Below are positions 11,558 through 13,656 of a stretch of DNA of 13,656 nt, piece by piece; position 1 is the stretch's first letter, and each line of letters opens with the position of its first letter. This DNA comes from an uncultured Prevotella sp. (lineage in GTDB: Bacteria; Bacteroidota; Bacteroidia; Bacteroidales; Bacteroidaceae): contig CABSIA010000078.1 of the NCBI GenBank assembly GCA_902477645.1, forward strand, positions 1-13,656, in the 5' to 3' direction. A program made the position numbers and the translations under genes. The notes under the pieces were generated by a model. That model saw nothing but the letters and a program-made list of their open reading frames with translations, was not told the DNA's origin and did no database searches.

Positions 11558-13656
11558 ATGAAAGATTTAGCATTGATGGCAGAATGTGGCTATGCTGCCC
11601 GCGAGAACAAGGTAGCCGAATTTAACGCTGACGAGATTTCTATAAAGGTTAACGGGTTGGATATTGTACGCGCCATGCGTACGGAGAGGGTTTTCTACGC
11701 CAGCTCAGACTATGAGTTTGTTGTTACGGTAAATGGCATTAGCCACAACCATCCGGAAATAGACAATTATCTTGATCTGCTGTCGGGCGAAGACAAGGCC
11801 GTTAGGGTGAGGGTTTTTCGTGAGGGTCACGACGGTGCTATTTACGACAACAAATATGAGCCGCAATACACCGACGACTATACCGTAGACAATGTGCATG
11901 AGACTATTGGATGCATGAGTCCGGGACGCTATTATGTGAGGGTGGAGAATGTTGCTATGACCACCGTTTCTATCAGCTCTAACACCCCGGATGCCGATGA
12001 CTGCCAGCCTTTTACCGCAACCGACAGCTATGGCCTCACATTTGGTTTCTCCATATTGCCCAACGGCATGTATATGGAGCATCAGATGCCGAGGCGTGTC
12101 AGTGCCGCATTGACCGGCGGTACCGGCAACTCTCTTACTCTGGATGTTCAGATGCAATCGCCTGTCGCGCGTCAGGATGTCTACGAAGTGTGCTGCATAT
12201 CGCCCTCGCTGATACCGGTTGGCAGTTGCAATGCCGTCTTTAGCCGCCAGGGGCTGGGCAAGGCTGAGTTTTGCTGGGACCACTATTGGGCTGACGGCAC
12301 CTACAAGTGTGTGTTTATCCATAACGGCGAGCCTTTTGCCATGACCAGTGTCGAGGTTGCCGGCGGGAAGGTCACGGGCTGCGGCGCTGCCAAGGCTGTC
12401 GACTCGTCGATGGCTGAGTATATGTTTGCCTCCAAGGGGCTGCTGTCTGGTGCGGTGAGAAGTTTGCTCTCGCTTGAGGGATGTGAGGATATCAAAAGGC
12501 TTGGATTGGACGTTTACCGCGCCAACTACCACAACCGCTACCGTGAGAAGGCGGGAGTGAAGGATATCGACATGGCCGGTCATTTCTGCTTCTTCAGCTC
12601 CGGCTCCCAGCGTGAGCTGCACGTGGTGAAGTTATTTGCATACGCCGCCTTCCCGCTGAAAGATTTTGAGACCATAGACCTTGCCGACAGCACGTCGCCT
12701 TATCTCACCTCCGACCCTCTTGACGAGATTAAGGAGAAACTCGAGAACGGCAAGCGTGTTATTCTTGTCAAAAATGCCGGAAGTCTGTTGTGGGGCAACG
12801 GCAAGCGTATAGCAAATGCCATAGAGCAGCGCATGAGAGCCAGCGAGGGGCCGACGATGATTTTCTATGGCAGCCGCACCGAGTTGGGAAGACTGGAGGA
12901 AACGTTTCCGCAGCTGTTCTCGCTGATAGCGCCAGGCAACAGGGTTTGTTTTGGCGTGCTCAACTGTGGAAGCGCAGTGCATGGCATAGAGAACAGCCTG
13001 CACCGCCGTCAGCTCTCGCTCTCGGCGAATGCCCGGCGGAGCATTGTCAACGGACTGGCCCGGCGCATAGCCTCAGAATCTCGGATGAGCCTGGATGTGG
13101 ACTTTGGTGACATGTTTGTAGAGAAAGCTTTGCTGCCACGGTTCTCTAAGCGACTGTATGCCGATATCAACGGCAAGCGCAGTAACGATAAGACGTTTCT
13201 TACTACGGTGAAGGCGGCAGATATAGACTGGAGCGGAATAGACGGCATGGCTCAGCCTGTAGATGAGTGTCTGGATGAAATCGGCGGTATGGTGGGCCTC
13301 GCCCAGGTAAAGGAGGCTATAAAAGCTATGACCCTTAAAGCCCGCTTCGAGAACGTGCGCCGCCGACGGGGACTGCCAGTCCGCCAAGCGGCTTCGCACC
13401 ACATGATTTTCACCGGTAATCCCGGCACTGGAAAAACCACCATAGCCAAGAAGCTTGGCAAAATATTCCACTCGCTCGGCATATTGTCGAAAGGCGATGT
13501 CGTTGTGGCGGAGCGCAGCACAATGGTTGGCCGCTTCATCGGGCAGACAGAGCAGAACATGCAGATGCTGCTTGAGCAGGCTCAGGGCAACGTGCTTTTC
13601 ATCGATGAGGCATATACGCTTTGCGACACCGCCGACGACCGCAAGGATTTCGGCTA
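11558..13656 (+). CDS. Large protein with beta-rich N-terminus, degenerate AAA module and CbxX/EccA/SpoVK-like AAA+ module (3' end outside window)
   Basis: The frame runs without a stop from the ATG at 11558 to the window end: 699 codons plus 2 bases. Residues 1 to about 290 look beta-rich and cytoplasmic (no signal peptide or membrane segment) and I do not recognise them. Around 342-360, HFCFFSSGSQRELHVVK resembles the strand and Walker A region of a CbxX-type AAA domain, but without the P-loop lysine. ILVKNAGSLL (402-411) takes the place of Walker B, MIFYGSRTELGRL (434 on) resembles the sensor-1 segment, and a helical lid runs to about 555. After the linker LDEIGGMVGLAQVKEAIK (572 on), a second, intact module has Walker A GNPGTGKT (620-627) and Walker B VLFIDEAYTL (Asp683-Glu684), hallmarks of the CbbX/SpoVK/EccA group. 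Function unknown; family members remodel protein complexes as hexamers. GTG at 11555 is an alternative start. I see no good promoter after the MITE-like element. Confidence 0.8.
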   Translation, partial: MKDLALMAECGYAARENKVAEFNADEISIKVNGLDIVRAMRTERVFYASSDYEFVVTVNGISHNHPEIDNYLDLLSGEDKAVRVRVFREGHDGAIYDNKYEPQYTDDYTVDNVHETIGCMSPGRYYVRVENVAMTTVSISSNTPDADDCQPFTATDSYGLTFGFSILPNGMYMEHQMPRRVSAALTGGTGNSLTLDVQMQSPVARQDVYEVCCISPSLIPVGSCNAVFSRQGLGKAEFCWDHYWADGTYKCVFIHNGEPFAMTSVEVAGGKVTGCGAAKAVDSSMAEYMFASKGLLSGAVRSLLSLEGCEDIKRLGLDVYRANYHNRYREKAGVKDIDMAGHFCFFSSGSQRELHVVKLFAYAAFPLKDFETIDLADSTSPYLTSDPLDEIKEKLENGKRVILVKNAGSLLWGNGKRIANAIEQRMRASEGPTMIFYGSRTELGRLEETFPQLFSLIAPGNRVCFGVLNCGSAVHGIENSLHRRQLSLSANARRSIVNGLARRIASESRMSLDVDFGDMFVEKALLPRFSKRLYADINGKRSNDKTFLTTVKAADIDWSGIDGMAQPVDECLDEIGGMVGLAQVKEAIKAMTLKARFENVRRRRGLPVRQAASHHMIFTGNPGTGKTTIAKKLGKIFHSLGILSKGDVVVAERSTMVGRFIGQTEQNMQMLLEQAQGNVLFIDEAYTLCDTADDRKDFG

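Noticed and set aside
11705..12622. A 305-codon open frame on the minus strand
   Set aside because: It is antisense to the large AAA gene, whose translation shows clear AAA motifs in frame. The minus-strand translation resembles no protein family.

Overview
The window reads as a chromosomal segment of a Bacteroidetes bacterium, most likely of the order Bacteroidales and perhaps Prevotellaceae. This rests on the promoter style (several boxes of the type TAnnTTTG, weak or absent ribosome binding sites, A-rich leaders), moderate GC content, and the gene families present (HEGGH membrane protease, AAA_14/DUF4143-type ATPase, AraC-type fragment, lipoprotein membrane-fusion protein). No species can be named from the sequence alone.

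Left edge, 1-1725: the 3' end of clpA (+) converges on, and overlaps by 12 bp, a gene for an M50-like membrane metalloprotease (-) that has its own promoter. Centre, 1726-6975: a minus-strand run encodes an export pump, read from right to left as lipoprotein membrane-fusion protein (HlyD type), ATPase 1, ATPase 2, permease 1, permease 2. This is the YbhGFSR/YhiI-type layout, but with the two ATPase halves as separate genes. Two paired-hairpin repeats (BIME-like) sit in the two gaps around ATPase 2. The matching TolC-type outer-membrane gene lies at 8847-10124 on the same strand. An 83-bp promoter block upstream of TolC is repeated at 92% identity, without gaps, upstream of the fusion-protein gene, which suggests a shared regulon. 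A divergent AraC-type regulator next to TolC (10267-10565) is reduced to its two ends.

Between TolC and the fusion protein lies an accessory insert (about 6976-8846). It holds an intact AAA/DUF4143-type ATPase (-), with a promoter embedded among inverted repeats, and facing it the promoter, 32-bp tandem repeats and first 20 codons of a second ATPase of probably the same kind. The second gene breaks off just where its Walker A motif should begin.

Right part, 10566-13656: about 1 kb of gene-free but highly structured DNA comes first. It contains stacked hairpins, a 22-bp-phased triple motif ending in an intrinsic terminator, and a 191-bp MITE-like element with 18/19-bp terminal inverted repeats and TTA flanks. 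After this comes a long open frame (11558 to the window end, 699 codons visible) for a large cytoplasmic protein: a novel-looking beta-rich N-terminal part, a degenerate AAA module, and an intact CbxX/EccA/SpoVK-like AAA+ module. It is the best candidate here for an undescribed system.
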